Part shown: positions 24,510-32,212 of the stretch, piece by piece | Numbering within the stretch: the first letter of the stretch is position 1 | Layout: each line of letters opens with the position of its first letter | Origin: Acidimicrobiaceae bacterium | Lineage (GTDB): Bacteria > Actinomycetota > Acidimicrobiia > Acidimicrobiales > RAAP-2 | Assembly: GCA_003161575.1 (NCBI GenBank) | Contig: PMOE01000033.1 | Coordinates: 1 to 32,617, forward strand | Length of the DNA stretch: 32,617 nucleotides | Direction: 5' to 3' | Notes under the pieces: model-generated | The model's input: the letters and a program-made list of their open reading frames with translations, nothing else | Databases searched by the model: none | What the model was told of the DNA's origin: nothing | Made by a program: the position numbers and the translations under genes

Positions 24510-25694
24510 TCATGAGGCTTGCCCGGGCACCTGCCAGTGGAGGAGATCGGTACTGCGGGCGATGCCGATCATGGCGTGACCCCAGCCTCCGAACTGGGTG
24601 AGCTCGCTGCTTCCGGCGTACACGAGGTAGTAGTACCCGTCGGTTGCCCGGGCGTCGCAAAGGTAAGCGGAGTTGGCGTGCTCGAACCCGACGCTCGAGA
24701 TCCCCGGCCCCGAGTCCCAACCTTGGGCGGGGATCGACAGCTCCCGGCCTCCGGTCCAGTGCAACCATCCGTCCGGCTTCGCCGGATTGTCCGCCAGATC
24801 GAAGATCCACGGCTGATCGAGTTGGTTCGAGGTGGCGATGAGCCGCCACTCCCCTCCGGCGGTCACGAACTCGTAATTCTCGACGGTGTCGTTGTACACC
24901 GTGATGTCAGGGGTGCCGACCGTGACCCACGGACCTGCGAGCGAACCGCTCGGGGACCAGCCGATCTCGAAGGCCTGCTGGCCGTTGGTGGTGCCCGACT
25001 TGTACCCGAGGATGATCCCTTGGCCGGTCCACGCGAGCGCGGCGTCGATCATGCGATCACCGCGTCCGGGGGCGAGCGTGGGGGCCAGGGGTTGCGACGA
25101 CGACCAGTGCATCAGGTCCACCGATGTGCGGTAATAGAGCTTGTCTTGGCCGCCCGAGGTGTTGCCGGGGTCCGACTGATACGTGACGACGAATCGCCCC
25201 GAGGGGCTCCGGGTGATGTCGGGCGAGGCGACTCCGAGCACTCCACGCTGGCGGGGCCATGGCACCGCACCGCTCCAGTGGGCGAGATCGGTGCTGGTAG
25301 CGGTGGCGATGTTCCACGAAACGCCGCCGGGCGCGCTCGGATCGTTGGTCACGTAGCTAAAGAGCATGTGCCAGCGCCCACCGGTCCACAACAGCGCCTC
25401 GTCCTTCGCTGCCGCTGTTGGGTACGAGACGATCGGGTTGTGAAGAGCCGACCAGTCCACGTTCGGGTTACCCGAGTCCGGCGCGATGCAGGCGTGGGCG
25501 ACACCGATCGACTGCCGGGCGGGGCCCGAACGCACCGTTGCGCCGGCGGCGAACGTGGGGGGGGCCGCTCCGGCGGGCACCGCGGCCAAGAGGGCGATCA
25601 TCAAAATAGCCCATCGGACCTCTCGGCCCGGCCGCCCTCTCGCCACGCGTGCGCACGCTACATCTGACCGACCGGCCGATCTTGGCCGCATCAT
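24510..25694 (-). CDS. Secreted beta-propeller glycosidase-like protein
   Basis: 394-aa exported protein. A long basic n-region (residues 1-27) precedes a hydrophobic core (WAILMIALLAAVPAGAA) and a likely cleavage after ...GAAPPTFAA. The mature part has repeated STDLxHW-type motifs: STDLAHWSG, SVDLMHWSS and STDLLHWQ. With SPDITRSPSGRF and the KDEALLWTGGRWHMLFSY segment, this is typical of the five-bladed propeller clan of GH32/43/62/130-like glycosidases. I cannot assign a substrate, nor prove the catalytic carboxylates. The ATG at 25694 overlaps the preceding gene stop (ATGA), supporting this start; a GTG about 19 codons in is an alternative. Confidence 0.7.
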   Translation of the reverse strand: MMRPRSAGRSDVACARVARGRPGREVRWAILMIALLAAVPAGAAPPTFAAGATVRSGPARQSIGVAHACIAPDSGNPNVDWSALHNPIVSYPTAAAKDEALLWTGGRWHMLFSYVTNDPSAPGGVSWNIATATSTDLAHWSGAVPWPRQRGVLGVASPDITRSPSGRFVVTYQSDPGNTSGGQDKLYYRTSVDLMHWSSSQPLAPTLAPGRGDRMIDAALAWTGQGIILGYKSGTTNGQQAFEIGWSPSGSLAGPWVTVGTPDITVYNDTVENYEFVTAGGEWRLIATSNQLDQPWIFDLADNPAKPDGWLHWTGGRELSIPAQGWDSGPGISSVGFEHANSAYLCDARATDGYYYLVYAGSSELTQFGGWGHAMIGIARSTDLLHWQVPGQAS

Positions 25695-25894
25695 GGACGT
25701 TGACAAAAGACGTGCCAGCCGGCTCCGGCCCAGGCGGCCAGGAGGAGAAATCGGCCCAACCAGCACCCGAGGAACCAACGTCCGACGTCGACGACGCCCG
25801 GCAGGCGGCCGGGCCCCACCGCGGTGGTGAGCACGTACCACGTAGCCAAGGCTCCGGCCAGCGCCAACCACACGATGGCGCCGACGACCGGCAC
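25691..25894 (-). CDS. Small two-TM membrane protein (DUF6186-like)
   Basis: 67-aa protein, GTG start. Two hydrophobic helices: VVGAIVWLALAGALATWYVL (2-21) and WFLGCWLGRFLLLAAWAGAGWH (about 42-63), separated by a short loop. The GWHVF end resembles the short actinobacterial DUF6186 proteins as I remember them. Its TGA overlaps the ATG of the downstream propeller gene, and its start lies 2 nt after the upstream membrane gene stop, so it is the middle of a coupled trio. The long open frame that contains it in the same reading frame upstream (to 27418) is shadow of the acyl-CoA dehydrogenase. Confidence 0.7.
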   Translation of the reverse strand: MPVVGAIVWLALAGALATWYVLTTAVGPGRLPGVVDVGRWFLGCWLGRFLLLAAWAGAGWHVFCQRP

Positions 25895-25896
25895 GT

Positions 25897-26391
25897 TTAG
25901 TTCGCAGACCTCGGCGTGCGCCAACCGGCGGCCAGCCAACCTCCGAGTGCGAGCCATGCGGCAAACAGGAGGGCGCGACCCCAGTGCAGACGGGTCACCT
26001 TTCCGGTGAAGTAGCTCAGAGTCGGAAACGCGCCCGCGTGTTGCAAGAAACTGTTGAGGTCCCAACCGATCACGGTGGCGATGAGCGCGATCCACACGGC
26101 GATACCGATGGCATAGGAACCCGAGGCCTCCCGGCACGATCCGAGAGCCCGATACCCCTCGGCGATCCAGACAGCGCTGCGTTCTCGCTGACGGTGCCGA
26201 CCGAGCGCGACCGCAGCGAGAACGGCACCGCCGATGCACGAGGCCACACTCCAGTGGGCGCCAGCGGACGCTCGCCACAACGAGCCCTGCCAGATCGCCA
26301 GCCCGGCGACGACGCACCCGACGAGCAGCGTCAGCAGACGGCCCGATACACCGGTGGTTTGGGCCGCACCGTCGCCGAGATGGGGTGAGAT
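25897..26391 (-). CDS. Multi-TM membrane protein with non-canonical start
   Basis: Integral membrane protein of unknown family with four likely helices: RLLTLLVGCVVAGLAIW, HWSVASCIGGAVLAAVAL, AIGIAVWIALIATVIGW and LLFAAWLALGGWLAAGW. The first usual start codon is a TTG at 26280, giving 127 aa. The frame is open and coding-like (high G/C third positions, one more helix) up to 26391, where there is only an ATC (or an internal CTG); the longer form is 164 aa. The ATC sits exactly 6 nt after a TAGGAT -10 (26398-26403), the same geometry as the leaderless genes nearby. If ATC is not used, the true start is the CTG or TTG. The next gene begins 2 nt after its TAA. Confidence 0.6.
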   Translation of the reverse strand: MSPHLGDGAAQTTGVSGRLLTLLVGCVVAGLAIWQGSLWRASAGAHWSVASCIGGAVLAAVALGRHRQRERSAVWIAEGYRALGSCREASGSYAIGIAVWIALIATVIGWDLNSFLQHAGAFPTLSYFTGKVTRLHWGRALLFAAWLALGGWLAAGWRTPRSAN

Positions 26392-26397
26392 GCACCG

Positions 26398-26403
26398 ATC
26401 CTA
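26398..26403 (-). promoter_or_regulatory. -10 element of the membrane trio
   Basis: Minus-strand TAGGAT (fits TANNNT), 6 nt before the ATC at 26391. It is divergent from the acyl-CoA dehydrogenase promoter; the two lie about 100 bp apart. No -35 is evident. Confidence 0.4.
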
Positions 26404-26501
26404 CGATCCGGCCGCCCGACGGGGCGGTCCTGACCGGGGAGTATCCGGTGGCGGGCCGGTGACCAGGCGGTCCGCGGTCGGTAGGGACCGCGGGGCACCG
26501 A

Positions 26502-26521
26502 TCCGGCACAATGGAGTGGTG
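26502..26521 (+). promoter_or_regulatory. -10 element before the acyl-CoA dehydrogenase
   Basis: CACAAT (26507-26512) within TCCGGCACAATGGAG, identical to the 15-mer before the KdpD N-terminal gene. A GTG lies 6 nt after it (26519-26521), in frame with the downstream ATG. Transcription from here would give either a leaderless GTG start or a 36-nt leader with AGGGAG before the ATG. Confidence 0.45.
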
Positions 26522-26554
26522 ACCGACGTTGGGATTCGAAAGGGAGCTGCCCAG

Positions 26555-27769
26555 ATGAGCACCGACACAGCGCCCGACGTGCGTGCCGAGGTCGACGCGC
26601 TGGTTGCCCAGCTGGTGGCCGAGGTACCTCCGGGCGAGGTGAACGCCAAAGAATTTCTGGGCGCCCAGTTCGACCGGGGGCTGGCCTGGATCCACTTTCC
26701 CGAGGGATTCGGCGGCCTTGGTCTGCCCCCCGGGCTCCAACAACGTGTTGTCTCGGCGCTGCGCGACGCTGGCGCGCCGACATCGGGCGTGCGCAACATC
26801 ATTGGTTACGGGATGGTCGCGCCCACTCTCATCGCCCACGGCACTGAGGAGCAGAAACGGCGTTATCTGCGCCCGTTGTTCACCTGCGAGGAGATCTGGT
26901 GCCAGCTCTTCAGCGAACCGGGGGCGGGGTCCGATGTGGCGAGCCTCGCAACCCGCGCCGTCCGGGACGGCGACGAGTGGGTGCTCAATGGCCAGAAGGT
27001 CTGGACAACACTCGCCCACCTGGCGAGTTTCGGGTTGCTCATCGCTCGGACCGATCCCGACCTGCCCAAGCACCAGGGCATGACCTGTTTCCTCGTGGAC
27101 ATGCACGCGCCGGGAGTGGAGGTGCGTCCGCTCTATCAGATCACCGGTGAGGCGGAGTTCAACGAGATCTTCTTCACCGACGATCGGGTGCCCGAGGCTG
27201 GGCGCCTGGGCGGTGTCGGCGACGGCTGGCGTGTGGCACTGACCACTTTGATGAACGAGCGGGTGTCCATCGGGGGCAACGTGGCCCGACGGGGCGAGGG
27301 CCCCATCGCTGACGCCGTGCGACTCTGGAAGGAGCGGTGGCAGGGCGACCCGTCGGCCCATGCGGCGGCCTTGAAAGACCGGCTCATAGCCAGCTGGGTC
27401 CGGAGCGAGGTGACTCAACTCACCAACCGGCGAGCCTCCCAGTCCCGCAGGGTCGGCACGCCCGGCCCCGAAGGTTCGGTGGCCAAGCTGGCCTACGCCG
27501 AGGAGAACCAGCGCATCTATGAATTGTGTGTCGATCTCTTGGGCCCCGCCGGCATGCTCTACGGCTCCGACTACCCCAAGATCCGTCCGAAGGGCGTGGC
27601 CATCGGGACCACCGACGTGCTCAAGGCCTTTCTCCGGGTACGCGCCAATTCGATCGAAGGCGGCACTTCCGAGGTCATGCGCAACATCCTCGGAGAGCGG
27701 ATACTCGGGCTACCTGGAGAACCGCGAACCGACAAGGAGCTCGCCTGGAAAGACGTCCCTCGAAGTTGA
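26555..27769 (+). CDS. Acyl-CoA dehydrogenase
   Basis: 404-aa acyl-CoA dehydrogenase family flavoprotein. Segments: WIHFPEGFGG near residue 45, LFSEPGAGSDVASLATRA (the FAD/substrate-binding SEPxAGSD motif), GDEWVLNGQKVWTT, and the C-terminal NSIEGGTSEVMRNILGERIL helix. This is the FadE-type arrangement. The catalytic base is not obvious in the C-terminal region, so whether it acts alone or as one subunit of an alpha2beta2 enzyme (as in steroid-degrading FadE pairs) is open. I chose the ATG at 26555, preceded at 8 nt by AGGGAG. The in-frame GTG at 26519 would add 12 residues and lies 6 nt after a -10 element, so it could be a leaderless alternative start. No second FadE gene is adjacent. Confidence 0.85.
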   Translation: MSTDTAPDVRAEVDALVAQLVAEVPPGEVNAKEFLGAQFDRGLAWIHFPEGFGGLGLPPGLQQRVVSALRDAGAPTSGVRNIIGYGMVAPTLIAHGTEEQKRRYLRPLFTCEEIWCQLFSEPGAGSDVASLATRAVRDGDEWVLNGQKVWTTLAHLASFGLLIARTDPDLPKHQGMTCFLVDMHAPGVEVRPLYQITGEAEFNEIFFTDDRVPEAGRLGGVGDGWRVALTTLMNERVSIGGNVARRGEGPIADAVRLWKERWQGDPSAHAAALKDRLIASWVRSEVTQLTNRRASQSRRVGTPGPEGSVAKLAYAEENQRIYELCVDLLGPAGMLYGSDYPKIRPKGVAIGTTDVLKAFLRVRANSIEGGTSEVMRNILGERILGLPGEPRTDKELAWKDVPRS

Positions 27770-27868
27770 CGTCGGCCGGGGCATTCCCACCCTCCGACCC
27801 CGGCGGTCGGTACGCTGGTGCGCTGCGCATCGTCGGTGCGGGGATCGTTCCGCGAAGGAGAGGCACAG

Positions 27869-28978
27869 ATGAGTAATGCGGCTCAGGGGCCGGGGTGGTG
27901 GATAGCCTCCGACGGGAGGTGGTACCCGCCCGAACTTCATCCGTCCGCACAGCCCGTTGCTGTCGCCGCCACCGTGCCCCAGGGGCCTCCGCCCGTCGTT
28001 GTGCCCCAGGGCCCACCGATTGCCACCGTGCCCCAGGGCCCACCGATTGCCACCGTGCCCGAGGTCCCACCGATTGCCACCGTGCCCGAGGTCCCGCCGG
28101 TCGTCACCCCCCGACGGCCCGGGAGTCTCGAGGACTTCGTGGGCGCTGCCTCGGGGTATGGCCAGCCCGAACCAGCGGGCGCCGTGCCCGAGGAGCCCGC
28201 CGCCCTCCCGTCGTTCTGGCAAGGCCCGGCCGAAGAGGAGTCCGCCTCCGCACCCCCTGCTGCGGGGATCCCGGCCCCACCGCCGGTCGTCATCCCGCAG
28301 GTCCAGAGCTCGAGGCCGAGTTCGGGCGGTGGCGTCGCGCCCGGCGGGAATCCCGCATCCGCCCCTCCGGCGCCCGGTGGGGTCGACATGGCGAACGGAC
28401 CCGGGCGCGGACGCAGTCCCGCGGGAACCCCGGCCGGAGGGTACGGGGGGGGCCAACGCGGCCCCATGGGCCCGCTGAGCCCGTACGAAGAAGGCCTCTA
28501 TTCTGGCGCTGGAACCACGCGTCAGCGCCGCAAGCACTTCCCGATCTGGACCGTGCTCATCGTCGTCGTGGTCGTCGTCGCCGGCGGGCTCCTCTATCTG
28601 CACATACGAAAAGCGAGCAACGTCCACCAGTCTCCTGCGGCGATCGCCGAGAACTACGTCAGTGCGGTGGCCTCGAACAACACCACGCAGTTGAAGGCCG
28701 ATGTCGTGCCCGGTGAGAAACCGGTGATTGTTTCAACAATACCCACGGGCGGTCTGACATTTGCCACCGCGAACAGGATGGTGGTCGGAGCAGACACGGA
28801 CATCACGGTGCTCGCCTGTGCCAACCTCTATGCTGGCGCTTCGTGCAGCATGACGATCGTCGGCTCGATCGAGGGGACGATCCCCACCAAAAGAATCAAC
28901 GGGAGCTGGTACGTGGATACCTCGAACCTGCCGGCGTGCGGCCCAGGCCAGGACTTGATCTGCCTAAGGATTCCGTAA
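27869..28978 (+). CDS. WWxASDGxWYPP-motif single-TM protein with proline-rich tail
   Basis: 369 aa. Residues 9-21 carry GWWIASDGRWYPP, an N-terminal motif I recall from many Acidimicrobiia membrane proteins and related in spirit to DUF2510 (GWYxDPxGxxxxRYWDG). Residues about 30-80 are Pro-rich repeats (IATVPQGPP and variants), and 80-220 are disordered Gly/Pro/Ala sequence. A basic patch (RQRRKH) leads into one transmembrane helix (about 228-247, IWTVLIVVVVVVAGGLL). A C-terminal domain of about 120 aa, with four Cys (VLACANL, ASCSMT, LPACGPG, LICLRI), would then lie outside. The ATG at 27869 has AAGGAGAGG about 7 nt upstream. It stands alone, and its function is unknown; a sensory or scaffold role is only a guess. 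Confidence 0.75.
   Translation: MSNAAQGPGWWIASDGRWYPPELHPSAQPVAVAATVPQGPPPVVVPQGPPIATVPQGPPIATVPEVPPIATVPEVPPVVTPRRPGSLEDFVGAASGYGQPEPAGAVPEEPAALPSFWQGPAEEESASAPPAAGIPAPPPVVIPQVQSSRPSSGGGVAPGGNPASAPPAPGGVDMANGPGRGRSPAGTPAGGYGGGQRGPMGPLSPYEEGLYSGAGTTRQRRKHFPIWTVLIVVVVVVAGGLLYLHIRKASNVHQSPAAIAENYVSAVASNNTTQLKADVVPGEKPVIVSTIPTGGLTFATANRMVVGADTDITVLACANLYAGASCSMTIVGSIEGTIPTKRINGSWYVDTSNLPACGPGQDLICLRIP
27968..28099 (+). repeat. 27-bp tandem coding repeats
   Basis: One 24-bp and four 27-bp units in tandem: 27968-27991, 27992-28018, 28019-28045, 28046-28072 and 28073-28099. The last three begin ATTGCCACCGTGCCC and are almost identical. They encode variants of IATVPQGPP and IATVPEVPP. Length in whole codons keeps the frame, so the number could change without breaking the protein. 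Confidence 0.85.
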
Positions 28979-29061
28979 CGCTCCTGGCGAATTCCTGACC
29001 CGTCGATCCTCGGGTGCTGTCACGGGGATACGACCGTTGGCGTGGGCTCGGGTGCGGGTCC

Positions 29062-30288
29062 TCAGGTGTCGAACGCGACGGGTAGTGCGGTCGGGGATCG
29101 AAAGATCAACCCGTGGATGTGCGGATCACCTCCGTTGGCGTCGAGGCGAAGTCCCTGGAGCCGGTCGAGCACCGCAGTGATCACCACCTTGGTCTCGAGG
29201 CGGGCCAGATGCATCCCGAGGCACATGTGCGGACCGTGGGCGAAGGCCAAGTGGGGGAGCGGAGGGCGGAAGATGTCGAATCGTTCGGGGTCTTCCCAGC
29301 GTCGCTCGTCGTGGTTGGCCGAGCCGAGACACGGTGTGATGCTGCTCCCGGCGGGAACGACGACCCCGGCGATCTCTACGTCCTTGGTGGCGGTCCGATT
29401 GATCGTGAGGAGCGGCGGCTCGACACGGAGACCCTCTTCGATCGCCTGGGGGAGCAGCGCTCGGTCGGCTGTCACGGCGTCGAGCTGGTCGGGGTGGGTG
29501 AGTAACAAGTACAACAGATTCCCCGAGGATCGGTACGTGGTCTCGGCTCCAGCGGGAAGCAACAGCAAGAGGAAGGCGTAGATAGCTTCGTCACTGAGCT
29601 TCTCGCCGTCGATCTCGGCCGCGACCAGGTCACTGATGACGTCGTCTTGCGGATGGCCCCGGCGGTCAGCCACGACGCCGGCGAAGTACTCCTTCAGGCT
29701 CTCGGACGCGGCCAGCCCCCGGTCGATGTCAGCCCCGAGCCCGATCAGTTCGATCGACCAGCGCTGGAAGCGGGCGAAGTCCTCTTCGGGTAGCCCGAGC
29801 AGGCGGGATATCACCCGGACGGGAAACTCGAAGGTGAGCTCACGGACCAGATCGGCTGCGCCCCGATCGGCGAAGCGATCGATGAGCTCGTTGCAGATGG
29901 GTCCGATGAATTCGGGCTCCCAGCGGGCCAAGGATCGCTCGCGGAAGGCCTCGGCCACCAGGTTGCGGCTCCGTCGGTGCTCAGGTTCGTCCATGCCGAG
30001 GATCATGTGGCCCATAACCATGCCAATGGTGGCGTCGTAGCCTGCGGAGCTGAAGGTCTTGGCATCACGCAGGACCCGCGAGCAGTCGTCGTAGCGGTAG
30101 ATGATCCAGTCTTCGCCGACTTCGATCCCTTCGGGCAGCAGGTCGTGATCGATGAAGCTGCCCGTCGAGACCGGCGCGTTGGCCCGCTTCTCGGCGAAGT
30201 CGGGATAGGGGTCGCGGACGTCGCCCCCGACCACATCATTGAACGCCTCGAAGGGGTCGTACTCCTCTTCGGTTGTTTGCTTATCCAC
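29062..30288 (-). CDS. Cytochrome P450
   Basis: 408-aa soluble bacterial-type (CYP) monooxygenase. I-helix PAGAETTY carries the oxygen-activating Glu/Thr pair, EEGLR is the K-helix ExxR, and FAHGPHMCLGMHLAR holds the heme-ligand Cys356 in the FxxGxHxCxG motif. HMILGMDEPEHRRSR is the usual C-helix segment. Such actinobacterial enzymes (CYP125/142-like) often hydroxylate terpenoids, fatty acids or sterols; the substrate is not determined by the sequence. No ferredoxin or reductase gene is next to it. I chose the second of two GTGs, 30288, 7 nt after a minus-strand GGAGG (30296-30300). The dienelactone hydrolase gene lies 195 bp upstream on the same strand. Confidence 0.9.
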   Translation of the reverse strand: MDKQTTEEEYDPFEAFNDVVGGDVRDPYPDFAEKRANAPVSTGSFIDHDLLPEGIEVGEDWIIYRYDDCSRVLRDAKTFSSAGYDATIGMVMGHMILGMDEPEHRRSRNLVAEAFRERSLARWEPEFIGPICNELIDRFADRGAADLVRELTFEFPVRVISRLLGLPEEDFARFQRWSIELIGLGADIDRGLAASESLKEYFAGVVADRRGHPQDDVISDLVAAEIDGEKLSDEAIYAFLLLLLPAGAETTYRSSGNLLYLLLTHPDQLDAVTADRALLPQAIEEGLRVEPPLLTINRTATKDVEIAGVVVPAGSSITPCLGSANHDERRWEDPERFDIFRPPLPHLAFAHGPHMCLGMHLARLETKVVITAVLDRLQGLRLDANGGDPHIHGLIFRSPTALPVAFDT

Positions 30289-30483
30289 CACGAAGCCTCC
30301 CCATTTCGGTTGTGCCTGGGCCGGACAGCGCCCCCGCGCGTTCCCGCTCTCACCCTAGCGAGGTCGGCACCTTCTCGGACAGACAGCGATGGGCGATTCT
30401 CGGGTCCCACCCGTCTCCTAAAGTCCGGGCTGTGGTTTTTCGTCTCCACCACCTCGGCGGCGCTTCGGTTGAGAGCGCCAGCC

Positions 30484-31200
30484 TCAGGTGCCTATGTGGC
30501 GATTGAGCCAGTCGAGGGTGCGCTCCCAGGCGTCGGCGGCGGCTTCTGGATTGTAGGAGGGCCGGTCGTTGCAGTTGAATCCGTGCTCGGCGTCGGGATA
30601 GCGAACGATCTCGGTTTCTACGGGGGCCCGGGCTGCCGCGTCGCGCAACGTCTCGACATCTTCGACCGGGATTCCCTGGTCGAGGTCGCCGAAGAGGCCG
30701 AGCCAGGGCGTTTCGAGCGCCTGGGCCAGGTCGACGAGGGACGGCAGCCCGAATCGACCCTGGGCGACGCCGCCGCCGTAGAAGGTCACGGCCGCTCCGA
30801 GCGGCCGCAGGGTGGCAGCGTAGAACGAGACGGTCCCACCCATGCAGAACCCGACGATTCCCGAACGGCGTGCCCCGAACCCGCTGTCTTCGAGGTGTCC
30901 GAAGGCGGCGGCCAGGTCGGTGGCGATGCCGGCGGCGTTGAGCTGTTGCATCATCGGCATCACCGAGTCGAAGTCGTCGTAGGAGAGGACCGGGGAACCC
31001 TGGCGGTGGAAGAAGGCCGGGGCGACAGCCAGCCACCCGTCGCCGGCCAGTCGCCGAGCGATGTCTTGGATGTGGTTCGTGACCCCGAAAGCCTCCTGGA
31101 CGACGACTACCCCACCTTTTGCGTCGTCGTCGGGGACGGCCTCGAACGCCGGCATGGGGCCGTCGTCGGTGTCGATGGTGATGTCCCTGGTCGTGGTCAC
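30484..31200 (-). CDS. Dienelactone hydrolase family protein
   Basis: 238-aa alpha/beta hydrolase of the DLH type. The nucleophile is Cys119 in GFCMGG, the acid Asp174 in GDLDQGIP, and the base His206 in DAEHGFNC. QEAFGVTNHIQDIARRLA near the N terminus is also a family signature. The Cys-Asp-His triad is complete, so it should hydrolyse dienelactones (carboxymethylene-butenolide) or related cyclic esters. It can take part in aromatic catabolism, but no ring-cleavage genes are next to it. GTG start at 31200; AGGAGAGGAG lies about 10 nt upstream. A 6-bp-stem hairpin (31222-31239) sits in its leader. Confidence 0.88.
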   Translation of the reverse strand: MTTTRDITIDTDDGPMPAFEAVPDDDAKGGVVVVQEAFGVTNHIQDIARRLAGDGWLAVAPAFFHRQGSPVLSYDDFDSVMPMMQQLNAAGIATDLAAAFGHLEDSGFGARRSGIVGFCMGGTVSFYAATLRPLGAAVTFYGGGVAQGRFGLPSLVDLAQALETPWLGLFGDLDQGIPVEDVETLRDAAARAPVETEIVRYPDAEHGFNCNDRPSYNPEAAADAWERTLDWLNRHIGT

Positions 31201-31221
31201 CTAGATGTGCTCCTCTCCTGG

Positions 31222-31239
31222 CCCGAAGAAGGGTTCGGG
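31222..31239. other. Hairpin in the dienelactone hydrolase leader
   Basis: CCCGAA-GAAGGG-TTCGGG, a perfect 6-bp stem with 6-nt loop. It lies upstream of the ribosome site of the minus-strand hydrolase gene and downstream of the SDR gene. It could be a terminator of the SDR transcript or a leader element. No T-tract. Confidence 0.3.
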
Positions 31240-31443
31240 ATCAACACCCCTTTTCATAGCGCACTTCGACCGAACGCCCGTCGACTCAGCGCGCTTAGAG
31301 CGCCGCCCACAGGTGGCAGTTGGCGAGCGCGGAAGAGGCCGACGACCCGGGCCAATACAGCGCCGTCAAGCCAATACGACCACGCCAAAAAAGGGCACCC
31401 CAGACCCCGACGGTCTCGGATCAGCACGCTGAGGGTTCGAAAG

Positions 31444-32205
31444 TTAGGGAATGCCGCCGTCGATTCGGAGCACCGCACCGGTCGTGTAACTCGAGGCGTC
31501 GCTCGCGAAGTACAAGGCGGCTCCGACGATCTCGTCGGGTTGACCGCCGCGCCCCAGCGCGTGGCGCTTGGCCGCTTCGGCCTCGAAGAGTTCCATGTCC
31601 CAGGCCGCGGTCACGTCGGTCAGAAACGGTCCGGCCATGATGCAGTTCACCCGGACCGTCGGACCAAAGGCGTGGGCGAACCCGACGGTGAGGGCGTTGA
31701 GCCCGGCCTTGGCCGCGTCGTAGGGGAGCATGAACGGGGCCGGGCGGATCGAGCCGGTGCTCGAAATGTTGACGATCGAGCCGCCGCCCGCCGCCACCAT
31801 CTTGGCCCCGGCCAGCGCGCTCAGGTGGAACGGACCTTTCAAGTTGAGGTCGACAACCTTGTCCCACATGGCCTCGGTCACGTCGGCGAGATCTCCGTAG
31901 AGGAGAGACATGCCGGCGTTGTTGACCAACACGTCGAGTCGACCAAAGGCGCTCCACGCCGAGTCGATGAGTCCGTCGAGCTCGTCCCAGTGGCCGACGT
32001 TGCAGGCCACGGCCAGGGCGCGCCGTCCGAGGCCCTCGACCTCGGCGGCCACCGCTTCACAGTTTTCGAGCTTGCGGCTGGCGATGATCACGTCGGCCCC
32101 GGCCCCGGCCAAACCGAGGGCCATCGCCCGGCCGAGGCCCCGGCTTCCCCCGGTCACCAGGGCCACTCGGCCCGAGAGATCGAAGCGCACTGACGGCGTG
32201 GTCAC
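31444..32205 (-). CDS. Short-chain dehydrogenase/reductase
   Basis: 253-aa classical SDR. TGGSRGLG (18-25) is the TGxxxGxG cofactor motif, NNAG (95-98) the structural motif, Ser148/149 in NISST the catalytic serine region, and Tyr162-x3-Lys166 in YDAAKAG the catalytic pair. SRKLENC follows beta-2 without an acidic residue in that position, and the Arg suggests NADP(H) preference (inference). It probably oxidises or reduces a hydroxyl or carbonyl group in lipid or xenobiotic catabolism. The GTG at 32205 begins 7 nt after the stop of the upstream phosphotransferase gene, so the two are co-transcribed. The longer open frame overlaps that gene. Confidence 0.9.
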   Translation of the reverse strand: MTTPSVRFDLSGRVALVTGGSRGLGRAMALGLAGAGADVIIASRKLENCEAVAAEVEGLGRRALAVACNVGHWDELDGLIDSAWSAFGRLDVLVNNAGMSLLYGDLADVTEAMWDKVVDLNLKGPFHLSALAGAKMVAAGGGSIVNISSTGSIRPAPFMLPYDAAKAGLNALTVGFAHAFGPTVRVNCIMAGPFLTDVTAAWDMELFEAEAAKRHALGRGGQPDEIVGAALYFASDASSYTTGAVLRIDGGIP

Positions 32206-32212
32206 TGCCAGG

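Noticed and set aside
25895-27418. Upstream part of a 575-aa minus-strand frame
   Set aside because: Only its last 67 codons are gene-like (the two-TM protein); the rest is antisense to the acyl-CoA dehydrogenase.
27968-28099. Possible CRISPR array
   Set aside because: The 27-bp units are directly abutted without spacers and encode an in-frame proline-rich tract.
31430-31446. tRNA-like GGTTCGAA box
   Set aside because: No acceptor or anticodon stems can be formed around it; it lies next to the SDR stop.
29977-32193. A 738-aa plus-strand frame
   Set aside because: It spans the antisense of P450, dienelactone hydrolase and SDR genes, each with complete active-site motifs on the minus strand.
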